Shown here: in pieces, positions 17,703 to 25,778 of the stretch
How the letters are laid out: each line of letters begins with the position of its first letter
Numbering within the stretch: the first letter of the stretch is position 1
From: Bifidobacterium leontopitheci
GTDB taxonomy: Bacteria > Actinomycetota > Actinomycetes > Actinomycetales > Bifidobacteriaceae
Length of the DNA: 54,103 bases
NCBI RefSeq assembly: GCF_009193355.1
Contig: NZ_WBVT01000020.1
Span: 1 to 54,103 of the forward strand
Reading direction: 5' to 3'
Program-made: the position numbers and the translations under genes
Notes under the pieces: generated by a model
Told to the model about the DNA's origin: nothing
Databases searched by the model: none
What the model saw: the letters and a program-made list of their open reading frames with translations, nothing else

Positions 17703-18437
17703 ATGGCGTCTATGCCGAATCACCCATCCGCCCAGCCGGCCCGCCGCCCGGCCGCCGCTCCGGCCTCGCAGCCTGCCGTGCTGGAGGTGGACGGATTGAC
17801 GTTGCACGTCACGCGCAAACCAATCAGGAATCTGTATCTGCGCATCAAACCGCCGACCGGCCGCATCGAGGTCTCCGCGCCGAAGCGTATGAGCGACCGC
17901 CACATCACCGAATTCGCGCGCGAACGCCACGACTGGATCATACGTCAACGGCAACGCATGGTCGACGACTACACGCGCTCGATGCGCGAGCTCAGTGCGC
18001 TCTCGCCCTCCGGGCAATCCTCGCCCGCGGGGCGCGCGATTCACAACCCCGCAGCCGACCGGCCGAACCCCAACGTCGCACCGGATCGCGCCGCCATCTG
18101 GACCGACGAGCGCAAGCACCAGGCCGCCGACGCCATCAATGCCGCACTGCCCGCACTGCTCGCCAAATGGACACCCGTCATCGGCCGTTCGCCGAGCCGC
18201 ATCACGCTGCGGATCATGACCTCGCGCTGGGGGTCGTGCACGCCAAAGACCGGCCGCATCCGGCTGAACCTGCAGCTTGGTCTCATGGATCCGCGGTTCC
18301 TCGAGTATGTGCTCGTGCATGAGATGACCCACCTGTGGGCGAGCGGCCACGGCGCGGAATTCCAGCGGCGCATGAGCCTCTACCTGCCTGATTGGCGGCG
18401 GTTGCGGCGCGAACTCAACCGGCACGTCGTGTGGTGA
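17703..18437 (+). CDS. YgjP-type M48-like zinc metallopeptidase (DUF45)
   Basis: A 244-aa protein of the YgjP/WLM-like metallopeptidase family. HEMTH (His206, Glu207, His210) lies in VLVHEMTHLWASGHGAEF, with the downstream GHGAEF element completing the usual metal site. The N-terminal part has the family strand ITRKP-IRNLYLRIK and the conserved MTSRWGSC (about 177-184). An insert at about 83-137, rich in Ser/Pro/Ala, is longer than usual. Start is uncertain: ATG at 17703 or 17712 lack a clear Shine-Dalgarno, and a GTG at 17655 is in frame. The physiological substrate of this family is not established. Monocistronic; no context for function. Confidence 0.8.
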   Translation: MASMPNHPSAQPARRPAAAPASQPAVLEVDGLTLHVTRKPIRNLYLRIKPPTGRIEVSAPKRMSDRHITEFARERHDWIIRQRQRMVDDYTRSMRELSALSPSGQSSPAGRAIHNPAADRPNPNVAPDRAAIWTDERKHQAADAINAALPALLAKWTPVIGRSPSRITLRIMTSRWGSCTPKTGRIRLNLQLGLMDPRFLEYVLVHEMTHLWASGHGAEFQRRMSLYLPDWRRLRRELNRHVVW

Positions 18438-18575
18438 GACGGTTTGAGATGCGAGCTGCGGCTTGAATGCTATTGGGTGGAGCCTGAAATCAAAATAATG
18501 CGACATATTGATTCACTGTGATGGGCTATTTGTCGCTATTGTCGCCGTCGTCTGCCCTATCCGGTGCCTTGGCTC

Positions 18576-18703
18576 GAGATGTGGGTGTTTTGTTTGGCGA
18601 TTTTCGCGGATATGCAATGACGGAATATGTCCAAAACGGCGGAATGAAGCCGTTTCTTGATTTTAGTCTTGCGGTGATGTCGAAACCAAAACACCCACAT
18701 CTC
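18576..18703. repeat. 128-bp MITE-like element with GAGATGTGGGTGTTT ends, copy 2
   Basis: Ends GAGATGTGGGTGTTTTGTTT and CCAAAACACCCACATCTC, same length as copy 1. The interior contains the small hairpin AAACGGC-GGAATGAA-GCCGTTT, shared with copy 3. The stretch 18438-18751 holds no gene. Confidence 0.75.
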
Positions 18704-18744
18704 ACGAATTGGGTTTCTTGGCGGCGTCAGGGCGGCCCCTTGCC

Positions 18745-18796
18745 GGCATAAAACAAGGCGGTGGATACTCGTTTGTCGAATATCCACCGCCTTGTT
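18745..18796 (-). terminator. Intrinsic terminator of dps
   Basis: A perfect 16-bp stem (18752-18767 with 18781-18796; AACAAGGCGGTGGATA) is followed on the minus strand by TTTTATGCC. It lies 60 nt after the dps stop. Confidence 0.8.
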
Positions 18797-18855
18797 CTAT
18801 GCCGTTCGGCGATTAAACGGCCCAAAGATCGCCCGCAGGCCCGCCGACCCTGTGC

Positions 18856-19335
18856 TCACGCGAGGTGCGAGCGCATGAACCACTGGAACTTCTCCAGCTC
18901 CTGCACGTGGTCCTGGATGATGTTGGAGCTGACCAGATCGAGCTCGTCCAGCTCGGCGATGGCCTTGCGGTCGTCGGCGATGAAGGCGTCGTAGTACTCG
19001 ATGAGCGCTCCGAGATACTTTTCGGTGCCGGCGCGGCCCTCAAGGTCGAACGGCTTCCACGTGCGGGTGCGCACGATCGCGTCCGCGCGCCCGTCCGGCG
19101 TGCCGCCCAGCGTGGCGATGCGCTCGGCGGTCTCGTCGGCCTGTGCGAGTACGACCTCGACCTGCGGGTCGAGCATCTCGTGTACGGCGATGAAGTTCGG
19201 TCCGGTCACGTTCCAGTGCGCGTGCTTGAGCACCAGCGCGGCCTCCTGCTCCTGTGCGAGGCGGTTCTGCAGAATGGCGACGGCCTTCTCGGAGGCGGCT
19301 TCGTCCAGTCCGGGGACAATGAATGCAAGCGTCAT
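18856..19335 (-). CDS. dps: Dps-family DNA-protection / mini-ferritin protein
   Basis: A 159-aa ferritin-like protein that forms dodecamers, oxidises Fe(II) with peroxide and stores iron; many members also bind DNA. The inter-subunit ferroxidase residues are all present with the expected spacing: His40 (HAHWNVTG), His52, Asp56, Asp67 and Glu71. Its short N-terminus lacks a Lys-rich DNA-binding tail, so iron storage may dominate. Start at 19335 after GAAAGGAACG. It ends at a strong terminator. Together with ahpC and its reductase elsewhere in the window it fits peroxide defence in an organism without catalase. Confidence 0.93.
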   Translation of the reverse strand: MTLAFIVPGLDEAASEKAVAILQNRLAQEQEAALVLKHAHWNVTGPNFIAVHEMLDPQVEVVLAQADETAERIATLGGTPDGRADAIVRTRTWKPFDLEGRAGTEKYLGALIEYYDAFIADDRKAIAELDELDLVSSNIIQDHVQELEKFQWFMRSHLA

Positions 19336-19534
19336 GTTCGTTCCTTTCGACTTGCTGGCTCCTTGTGGGAGCCGGGTAGTCTCAACCTACCATGCCCACG
19401 CGATCGCCACCCGCGGGGTGCGTCCCGCGCCGGCGATCCGCGGTGTCGGTTGCATCACATGATCGCAGGCGGCCGCTCTCGATCGCACTGTCACAGCGTC
19501 GGCATCGCATAAGCGGAACCCTTTCTCGCCTACC

Positions 19535-19560
19535 TATAATCGGAGATAGCTGAGGAAGGA
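19535..19560 (+). promoter_or_regulatory. Duplicated promoter/RBS block of paralogue 1
   Basis: TATAAT (19535-19540) and the ribosome site GAGGAAGGA (19552-19560) lie in a block of about 45 bp that is almost identical to the block before paralogue 2 (TATAAT at 21191-21196). No good -35 box is visible at either. Confidence 0.5.
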
Positions 19561-19568
19561 TCCCGCAT

Positions 19569-21107
19569 ATGCATATGCCCCTTATGAAGTGTCGCTTGCG
19601 ATTTCGCGCTTGCTCGGGAATTAGGCGCCTTGTATCGTTGCTGTTCGCCGCTTTTCTCGCATTCGCTTCCTGCTCTGTCCTCCCCCTGCCCGCGGCATCG
19701 GCGTCGGTGATCAAGGAAAACGGAATGACCGTCGTCTACGGAGACCCATGTTTCCGCGATTATCCGCCAACGGATTTCCTCGTAAGTCCGGATGGTTCCA
19801 CGGCCTTTGTATTTACCGCAGGGCCGGTTTTGTGCGCAGTCGATACTGCGTCGATGAAGCCCAAGGCGGTGTCGCTCTCATGGCCGTTGACGGTTCCGGG
19901 CGATGACTATCAGCCTATGTTCACCGTGGACGGGTCTCGGCTGTTTTTCTCCGTCACGTATGCATCAGGCACCACAGGGATTGAATCGATAAATGTGCAT
20001 AGCCTGACCGTGAAGGAATACCCGGAAAGCGCCTCCCGCACCATGGTTTCCAGCCCGGACGGGAAAACGTTGTATTCCATTGAGCAGAACACCTCGACGG
20101 CACCCAGTGATTCGAACGCCACGCTCATCGCCGTCGATGCGGCCAATGGTAGCCATTCATCCAAAACCACCATACGGATGGGCGGTCAATACGATCAGAC
20201 GATACTGTCGAAGTATATAAAACCCTTGTCTGTATCGCATAACGCCCGGTATCTTTACGCATATTCGTCGGAGGAAGGTCTTCTTCTGTCCATTGACATC
20301 GCCACCGGCGCTGGCAAGGTCGTCACGGATGTCTCAGGGATGTCGTTTTCGGTCACCCGTGATTTTCGGATGATGTTTGCGACCGGTACGTCTGGTCGTG
20401 ATATCAAGCAAATACAACTGGATGCCGGCACGGCGCAATCCGTAGATGTCGGCGGTTTGGCGGTCGTCCGGTCTGCGTCGGATGATGGCTCGCTGCTGCA
20501 GCTTGGCGACGGCAGACCTTCATTGCATGGCATGGGGAAGTCGGTGTTCGACGTGCGCTCGAAGCGGTTTATCTCATCTTTGGCGACCAATATCGCTCCT
20601 CTTCCGAGGCTGTCCGCCGACTATGTTTCGCCGGATGGGAAGCTGAAGGTGACCGTCACGACCGATTCTGGCTCGGACGGTGAGCCTTGGGATGGCTTGC
20701 TGCGCCTGTACGCCGGCAGCGAAGGATCGGGGAAGCCGGAGACAGAGCGGTCGCTGGATTTCGGCCGATTGCCGATGCGGTTGCGTACGCCGATGATGAA
20801 GTTCTCACCGGATGGGCAATCCATGTTCTTTCTCGCCATGTCGAACGATTCGAATACTGAATCATCCGGTTGCGGCGCGGAGGACGGGAACACATTCTCC
20901 TGTGCATCTACGCCGTCAGAGCATGATGAGGGAGTGTTCGCCAAGGCTCAAGTCAGCTGGCTGCTGCATCGGGATTCCTCTCAGCAGAACGATACCGTCG
21001 CGTCTCACCCCTCATGGGGAATATACGTGGTGCTGTTCCTGCTTGCTGTGTTGATCTCTTCCATCGCCACTTTGACGATATGGTATAAATTCGGCGGTCG
21101 TCGGTAG
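19569..21107 (+). CDS. Exported membrane-anchored propeller-like protein, paralogue 1
   Basis: Family not recognised. The 512-aa product has a signal peptide (basic start, hydrophobic 20-38, cleavage near PAASA), then a mature part starting with a VxYGDPCF motif and repeated blades of the type SPDGSTAFVF, SPDGKTLYSI, SPDGKLKVTV, SPDGQSMFFL, typical of WD40/PD40-like beta-propellers. One C-terminal helix (about 480-500) and a basic end anchor it with the propeller outside. The first 50 residues and the upstream 45 bp are nearly identical to paralogue 2 (21225), but the body is diverged and visibly richer in A+T. A relic of a paralogue-2-type C-terminus follows its stop. ATG at 19569 after GAGGAAGGA. 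Confidence 0.8.
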   Translation: MHMPLMKCRLRFRACSGIRRLVSLLFAAFLAFASCSVLPLPAASASVIKENGMTVVYGDPCFRDYPPTDFLVSPDGSTAFVFTAGPVLCAVDTASMKPKAVSLSWPLTVPGDDYQPMFTVDGSRLFFSVTYASGTTGIESINVHSLTVKEYPESASRTMVSSPDGKTLYSIEQNTSTAPSDSNATLIAVDAANGSHSSKTTIRMGGQYDQTILSKYIKPLSVSHNARYLYAYSSEEGLLLSIDIATGAGKVVTDVSGMSFSVTRDFRMMFATGTSGRDIKQIQLDAGTAQSVDVGGLAVVRSASDDGSLLQLGDGRPSLHGMGKSVFDVRSKRFISSLATNIAPLPRLSADYVSPDGKLKVTVTTDSGSDGEPWDGLLRLYAGSEGSGKPETERSLDFGRLPMRLRTPMMKFSPDGQSMFFLAMSNDSNTESSGCGAEDGNTFSCASTPSEHDEGVFAKAQVSWLLHRDSSQQNDTVASHPSWGIYVVLFLLAVLISSIATLTIWYKFGGRR

Positions 21108-21115
21108 TGCGCCTC

Positions 21116-21151
21116 GCGCTGGTGGTCTGGTTCCGTCGCGGTGACGAGTAG
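21116..21151 (+). pseudogene. Relic of a paralogue C-terminus
   Basis: Beginning 9 bp after the stop of paralogue 1, the sequence reads ALVVWFRRGDE-stop. It matches the last residues of paralogue 2 (ALVVWFRRGGGRDNE), including about 22 identical consecutive bases. It is the 3' stub left by replacement or deletion of an earlier gene copy. Confidence 0.6.
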
Positions 21152-21190
21152 TCGCTCCCGCGCGGGCGGCCGCGCCCTTCCTCGCCTACC

Positions 21191-21219
21191 TATAATCGGA
21201 GATAGCTGAGGAAGGATTC
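21191..21219 (+). promoter_or_regulatory. Duplicated promoter/RBS block of paralogue 2
   Basis: TATAAT (21191-21196) and GAGGAAGGA (21208-21216) match the block before paralogue 1 base for base over most of its length. Confidence 0.5.
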
Positions 21220-21224
21220 CGCAC

Positions 21225-23003
21225 ATGCATATGCCCCTCATAAAGTCATGTCGCTTGCGATTTCGCGCTTGCTCGGGAATTAGGCTCCTTGCGCTGCTAT
21301 TCGCCGCTTTCCTTGCATTCGCACCCTGCTCTGTCCTCCCCCTGCCAGCAGCCTCGGCCAATCTGATTCGCGAAAACGGCATGCAGGTGCTGTACGGCGA
21401 CCCCTGCTTCGACACCGAGCCGCCGATCGACCTTGCCGTCAGCCCGGACAGCTCCACGCTCGTCCTGTTCAACGGCTCTTCCGTCGACACGACGCTGCAG
21501 CTCCCCAGCGACGGCCTGCCGACGCCGAACACGCAGGCGTGCGTCATCGACGCGGCCACGATGAAGGTCCGCGGCGCCGTCGACCTCGGTTTTCCGCTCG
21601 ATACCAGCCGTCCGTACCGCTTCTCCCCAGACGGCTCGCGCCTGTATGTCACGTCGTCGGCTCCCCGCACCCCGGCCGTCATCGACGTGCGCACGCCGTC
21701 CGTCCGCTCGCTTGGGCAGCTGGGCGCCGCCGAACTTGCGCTCTCCGCAGACGGCGCGCAGTTGCTGGGATTGCGCAACGCCGCCGCCACTCAGCCCATC
21801 CAGAGCGGCTCGAAATCCTGGGTGCTGTCGACGTTCACCGCCGATTCGCAGCGTCGGCTTGCGGACGTTCCCGTAATGTTCCCCTACGCCGTGACCGACG
21901 TTGACCTGGCGACCGTATCGCACGATGGCCGCACGCTGTACGCGTTCGCTGCCACGCCCATATCCACGTCGGCAACGCAACAGAACAGCTCGGCGGACAT
22001 TTACCACGGCCGTCTTGCCGCCATCCGCATCGCCGACGGCTCGGTGACGGACCTCGGCCCGGCCGCATCGTCGCAGGCCGCCGTCACCGCCGATCGCACG
22101 AGTCTGTTCTACGCGGCCGGCGACACGGCTCGCGACCCTGATGACGTCGTTTCCGACGACACGCATCACCCGATCACGGTGACGTTCACGCAGGTGACCG
22201 CCGACACTCACGCTGCGCGGTCCGTCATCGCGGTGTCTGACGTCGACCCTGCCGACCTGACGCCGCTGAGCATCACCGACGACGGACGGTTCCTGTCCGG
22301 AGTGCCGGGCATGCGCGGCAACCTTGCCACGGCGCTTGTCGACGTGCGCGGCAAACGGTACGTGCACGCGCTGGACAGTGCGTCTTCGGCGAAGGACGAC
22401 ACGACCGCTGCGTCTGGCGGTGGGAACGTGCTCACGCCTGACGGTACGTTGCAGCTGTCGGCCAGTGCCGGCGAGTGGAAGAAACGCAAGGTGATACGCC
22501 TGAGTGCCGGGAACGTGGGCGGTTCGACGGTCCGCGGCCGGTTGTCGTTGGATTTCGGTCGTGTGCCGGTGCGTCCGAAAGAGCCGGTGATGACGGTCGC
22601 TCCGGACGGCAAGACCGCGTATTTCATAGCCGGCTCGGCCAAGGATGACGATACGGATGAGGACGGTACGTTATCGTCCGGCAGTCAGCAGGGATGCGGC
22701 GGTTCGGTCGGCGGCGGCGACTGTCAGAAGGTTGATCCGGTCAATCGTGGTTCCGGTTTGCTGGCGAAGGTGCCGTTGGACGGTCTGCGACGGCAGGTGC
22801 GGCAGTCGTATGCGGCTGCGTTGCAGCGCGGCATTGGCGTGGGGACATGGCTGAGCGGCGCGTGGGATTGGCTGCGTGGCGCGGTCGGCCGTGTGCCGGA
22901 TCCCTTTTTGCTCGCGGTCGCCGGAGCGCTGGTCTGGGCGGTTGCGGTCACTGTCGCGCTGGTGGTCTGGTTCCGCCGTGGCGGCGGCCGGGACAACGAG
23001 TAG
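21225..23003 (+). CDS. Exported membrane-anchored propeller-like protein, paralogue 2
   Basis: A 592-aa paralogue of the preceding gene, in tandem. It has a signal peptide (hydrophobic 23-40, PAASA cleavage region), the same VLYGDPCF start of the mature chain, propeller-type blades (SPDSSTLVLF, SPDGSRLYVT, SADGAQLLGL, APDGKTAYFI), a Cys/Gly-rich loop near 490-505 and a C-terminal membrane helix (about 555-580) ending FRRGGGRDNE. Its base composition is GC-rich like the rest of the chromosome, unlike paralogue 1. Function unknown; the design suggests a cell-surface sensor or binding protein. The gene for a DMT transporter follows after 73 bp and may be co-transcribed. Confidence 0.8.
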   Translation: MHMPLIKSCRLRFRACSGIRLLALLFAAFLAFAPCSVLPLPAASANLIRENGMQVLYGDPCFDTEPPIDLAVSPDSSTLVLFNGSSVDTTLQLPSDGLPTPNTQACVIDAATMKVRGAVDLGFPLDTSRPYRFSPDGSRLYVTSSAPRTPAVIDVRTPSVRSLGQLGAAELALSADGAQLLGLRNAAATQPIQSGSKSWVLSTFTADSQRRLADVPVMFPYAVTDVDLATVSHDGRTLYAFAATPISTSATQQNSSADIYHGRLAAIRIADGSVTDLGPAASSQAAVTADRTSLFYAAGDTARDPDDVVSDDTHHPITVTFTQVTADTHAARSVIAVSDVDPADLTPLSITDDGRFLSGVPGMRGNLATALVDVRGKRYVHALDSASSAKDDTTAASGGGNVLTPDGTLQLSASAGEWKKRKVIRLSAGNVGGSTVRGRLSLDFGRVPVRPKEPVMTVAPDGKTAYFIAGSAKDDDTDEDGTLSSGSQQGCGGSVGGGDCQKVDPVNRGSGLLAKVPLDGLRRQVRQSYAAALQRGIGVGTWLSGAWDWLRGAVGRVPDPFLLAVAGALVWAVAVTVALVVWFRRGGGRDNE

Positions 23004-23076
23004 CCGCCCCAGCGTCGGTGCCGGCAGACACACTGGAAGCAAAAGCAAGACCTCGCGGCGAAAAGGAGTACGCATT

Positions 23077-24204
23077 ATGGTTGGTTCGCGTCGGAGCGCA
23101 TCGGGGCCGGGATTGACGGGCCGGAACTGGAGCCCCTCGGTGCGCGCCACCATGGTCGGTCTGATGGCGATTCTGCTGTGGAGTCTGATGACCGGTCTGG
23201 TCCGTGTGGTCGCCGACTCGTTCGGCGCGACGTTGGGGTCGGCGTTGATCTACACGTGCGGCGCGGCGCTGCTGCTGACGTTCCGGCGCCCCGCACCGCT
23301 GCGCACATGCCCGCGAATCTACCTGATCGTCGGCGGACTGCTGTTCGTGTTCTACGAGTCGTCGATTTCGCTGTCAATCGGCTTGGCGTCCTCGGCGTCA
23401 TCGTCGGTGGAGGTCAGCCTGGTGAACTACCTGTGGCCCACGATGATGGTGCTGCTGGCGGCGGCGTTCGTGCCGGACGGCGGGAGACATGATGATGCCG
23501 AACCCGCCGGTGATGGCGAACCTGACGCGAACGACGCCGCGGCGAACGGTGACAGTAGCGACGGCGCGGCGAACGGTGACGCGGCAGCTCCGGCGGCAGC
23601 ACAGGACGCTCCCGTCCGGCGCGATACGGTTCGCGGCGCAACGTCCCGTCATTCGCGTGGCCGTGCGGTGCTGCGCGTGCTGCCCGGCGCGATCATCGCC
23701 ACCGCGGGCGTGGTGCTGGCGGTCGGCGGCAACAGCGGATTGGATTGGGCGCTCGCCGCACGGCATGTCGCGGCGAACCCGCTGCCGTATCTGCTGGCGT
23801 TCGCGGGCGCGTTCGCATGGTCGGTGTACGCGGTGTTCACGCCCGCGCTGTCCAAAGGCTATGACGGCACGTCCGTGTTCTTCCCCTTCGTGGCCGCGTC
23901 CCTGTGGATCATCCACTTCGCCTCCGGCCAAGGCTGGCCGTCGTCCGCGCCGTCGGTGTGGGGTTACGTGGCCGTGGTGGCGACCGCGGCGGTCATCGCC
24001 GGCGGATACGCCTGCTGGGGTTACGGCATACTGCGCGGCAGCATGAGCACACTGGCGATGGCTTCCTACGCCACTCCCGTCCTGTCCACGGCGGCCAGCG
24101 CCGTACTGCTGGGACTGTCGCTGGCGGTGCCGTTCTGGTGCGGCGCCCTGCTGGTCGCCGCCGGTTCGATCATCAACTGGTGGATTTCGTCGCATCGTCG
24201 CTGA
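23077..24204 (+). CDS. EamA/DMT-family exporter (YddG-like)
   Basis: A 375-aa drug/metabolite transporter with ten predicted membrane segments in two EamA repeats; the best family resemblance is YddG, an aromatic amino-acid exporter. LSIGLASSASSSVEVSLVNYLWP in the first repeat and ILRGSMSTLAMASYATPVLS in the second are typical. A hydrophilic insert of about 60 residues (about 140-200) rich in Asp, Ala, Asn and Gly, with runs like NGDSSDGAANGDA, separates the halves and is longer than normal. The start at 23077 has AAAAGGAG upstream; the open frame upstream overlaps the preceding gene and is not used. Substrate is inferred only from the family. Confidence 0.85.
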   Translation: MVGSRRSASGPGLTGRNWSPSVRATMVGLMAILLWSLMTGLVRVVADSFGATLGSALIYTCGAALLLTFRRPAPLRTCPRIYLIVGGLLFVFYESSISLSIGLASSASSSVEVSLVNYLWPTMMVLLAAAFVPDGGRHDDAEPAGDGEPDANDAAANGDSSDGAANGDAAAPAAAQDAPVRRDTVRGATSRHSRGRAVLRVLPGAIIATAGVVLAVGGNSGLDWALAARHVAANPLPYLLAFAGAFAWSVYAVFTPALSKGYDGTSVFFPFVAASLWIIHFASGQGWPSSAPSVWGYVAVVATAAVIAGGYACWGYGILRGSMSTLAMASYATPVLSTAASAVLLGLSLAVPFWCGALLVAAGSIINWWISSHRR

Positions 24205-24250
24205 CCGGCGAGGTGCGTCGTCCGTTCCGGCGCTCGCGTCGACGGAGCGG

Positions 24251-24329
24251 ATGGTACGCAATAGTGCGCAATGGTACGCATTCGTGTCATTTGGTGTCAT
24301 TTGGTGTAACATGGTACGCATTCGTGTCA
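24251..24329 (+). promoter_or_regulatory. Direct repeats upstream of the ATPase gene
   Basis: ATGGTACGCATTCGTGTCA occurs at 24271-24289 and 24311-24329 (exactly 40 bp apart), with a partial ATGGTACGCA at 24251 and TTGGTGTCA/TTGGTGTAA units between. The spacing fits about four helical turns and suggests protein binding, perhaps autoregulation by the winged-helix ATPase that follows. Confidence 0.5.
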
Positions 24330-24360
24330 GATGGTGCGTGAATGCGACGGGAGCATGGTC

Positions 24361-25497
24361 ATGACAGTCAATCCGTTCAAACCGACGGCCGGCAAGATGC
24401 CGCCGATTCTTATCGGCCGGCAGTCCATCATCGAAGACTTCTCCGAGGCTTTGGCCAATGGCGTTGGGGCTCCGGGCCGCATCATGCTGGTCACCGGGCA
24501 GCGAGGCTTCGGCAAGACGGTCATGCTCACCGAATTTCGGCGTATCGCCAAAGCGCAGCACTGGGAGGTCATCGCAGAGACGGCATCCGCCGGATTGGTG
24601 ACGAGGCTTGTGGCCGCGTTGGCCCCATCGGGAATACGTTTGGATCAGGCTGACATAGGGCCGTCCGTAGCAATCCCCGGCGTCGTCAGCGCCAGTCTCG
24701 GTCAGGCTCGTTTTTCTGCGGAATCCAATCCGCTGACGTTGCGTAATGCGTTGAACAAGCGGCTTGGCAGCAGGAAAATCGGCAAGGGGAAAGGCATCCT
24801 CATCACCATCGATGAAACGCAGGCGGCCTCGCATGATGATCTGGTGGCCATTGCCACGGCTGTGCAGCACGTCATCACCGATGCGGATGAGAGCGACACC
24901 CCCGACGCCGACAAGAAGGGCGTTGCCATTGTGTTCGCCGGGTTGCCGTACATGGTCAACGATTTGCTGGATAACGAGGTGACTACGTTCCTGCGTCGTG
25001 CATTGCGCCGCGAATTGGATAACGTGCCGTTGCCGGACGTCAGGAATGCGTTTGTGGAGACGGTCGCAGATTCCGGTAAGACCATCAGCGAGGAAGACGC
25101 GCTCGAGGCCGCTCGCCGGAGTGAAGGATACCCATACATGGTGCAGCTCGTCGGCTACTACATGTGGCAATCCGCGCAGCGCCGAGGATCGGATGTCATT
25201 ACCCCGGATGACGTGGCACACGGTGTTTCCGATGCGCTGCTCGCTTTCGATGATGCCGTGTGCGCTCCGGCATTGGATGGAACAACCAGCGCGGAGCGGT
25301 TGTTCCTGACGGCCATGGCCAAAGACTCGCCAAACCCTACGCAGGTGGGCGATTTGGCTGAGCGTACGCGCAGAAGCCGGAGCTGGGTGAGCAAATACCG
25401 CGCGATCCTCATCAAGGACAGGCTTATTCGTCCGTGCGGTCACGGGCAGTTGGAGTTTGCGGTCCCGCATTTGGGACAGTATCTGCAGTCGTTGTAA
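24361..25497 (+). CDS. AAA-type ATPase with C-terminal winged helix
   Basis: A 378-aa ATP-binding protein of the archaeal-ATPase/Orc1-like type common in actinobacteria. Walker A GQRGFGKT (46-53) and Walker B ILITIDE (Asp151-Glu152) are intact. The C-terminus (about 310-378) reads as a winged helix (VGDLAERTRRSRSWVSKYRA). The precise role of this family is not established; DNA binding linked to ATP hydrolysis is likely. Start chosen at 24361 because GACGGGAG lies 8 nt upstream; ATGs at 24331 and 24355 are possible. Direct repeats lie just upstream. Confidence 0.8.
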   Translation: MTVNPFKPTAGKMPPILIGRQSIIEDFSEALANGVGAPGRIMLVTGQRGFGKTVMLTEFRRIAKAQHWEVIAETASAGLVTRLVAALAPSGIRLDQADIGPSVAIPGVVSASLGQARFSAESNPLTLRNALNKRLGSRKIGKGKGILITIDETQAASHDDLVAIATAVQHVITDADESDTPDADKKGVAIVFAGLPYMVNDLLDNEVTTFLRRALRRELDNVPLPDVRNAFVETVADSGKTISEEDALEAARRSEGYPYMVQLVGYYMWQSAQRRGSDVITPDDVAHGVSDALLAFDDAVCAPALDGTTSAERLFLTAMAKDSPNPTQVGDLAERTRRSRSWVSKYRAILIKDRLIRPCGHGQLEFAVPHLGQYLQSL

Positions 25498-25528
25498 CGT
25501 GGTCGTCGCGCGGCTGAGTCGTCTCCCG

Positions 25529-25637
25529 GCGCAAGGATTTACGGACGAAGTCGTTGATTTCCGTAAATCTTTGCGCTGAGTTGAGGTCAGTGCAAAGATT
25601 TACGGCTGATAGGACTCATTGCCGTAATTTCTTGCGC
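25529..25637. repeat. GCGCAAGGATTTACGG hairpins, locus 2
   Basis: Two hairpins (25529-25544 with 25561-25576; 25590-25605 with 25622-25637) of the family seen at 6760. They lie between convergent genes and may serve as bidirectional terminators. Confidence 0.75.
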
Positions 25638-25778
25638 TGAGATGCCAAAGGTTTATGGGGTTTCGGAGATAGGTTCCTATCTAACGGCAATGGGATTTGT
25701 ATCTAAGCGCCGTCGTCCCGAGTCGTCCGGCATCGTCCTGAATTCGCCGTCGTCACCAACGCCGCCGTCGCCAGCCGA

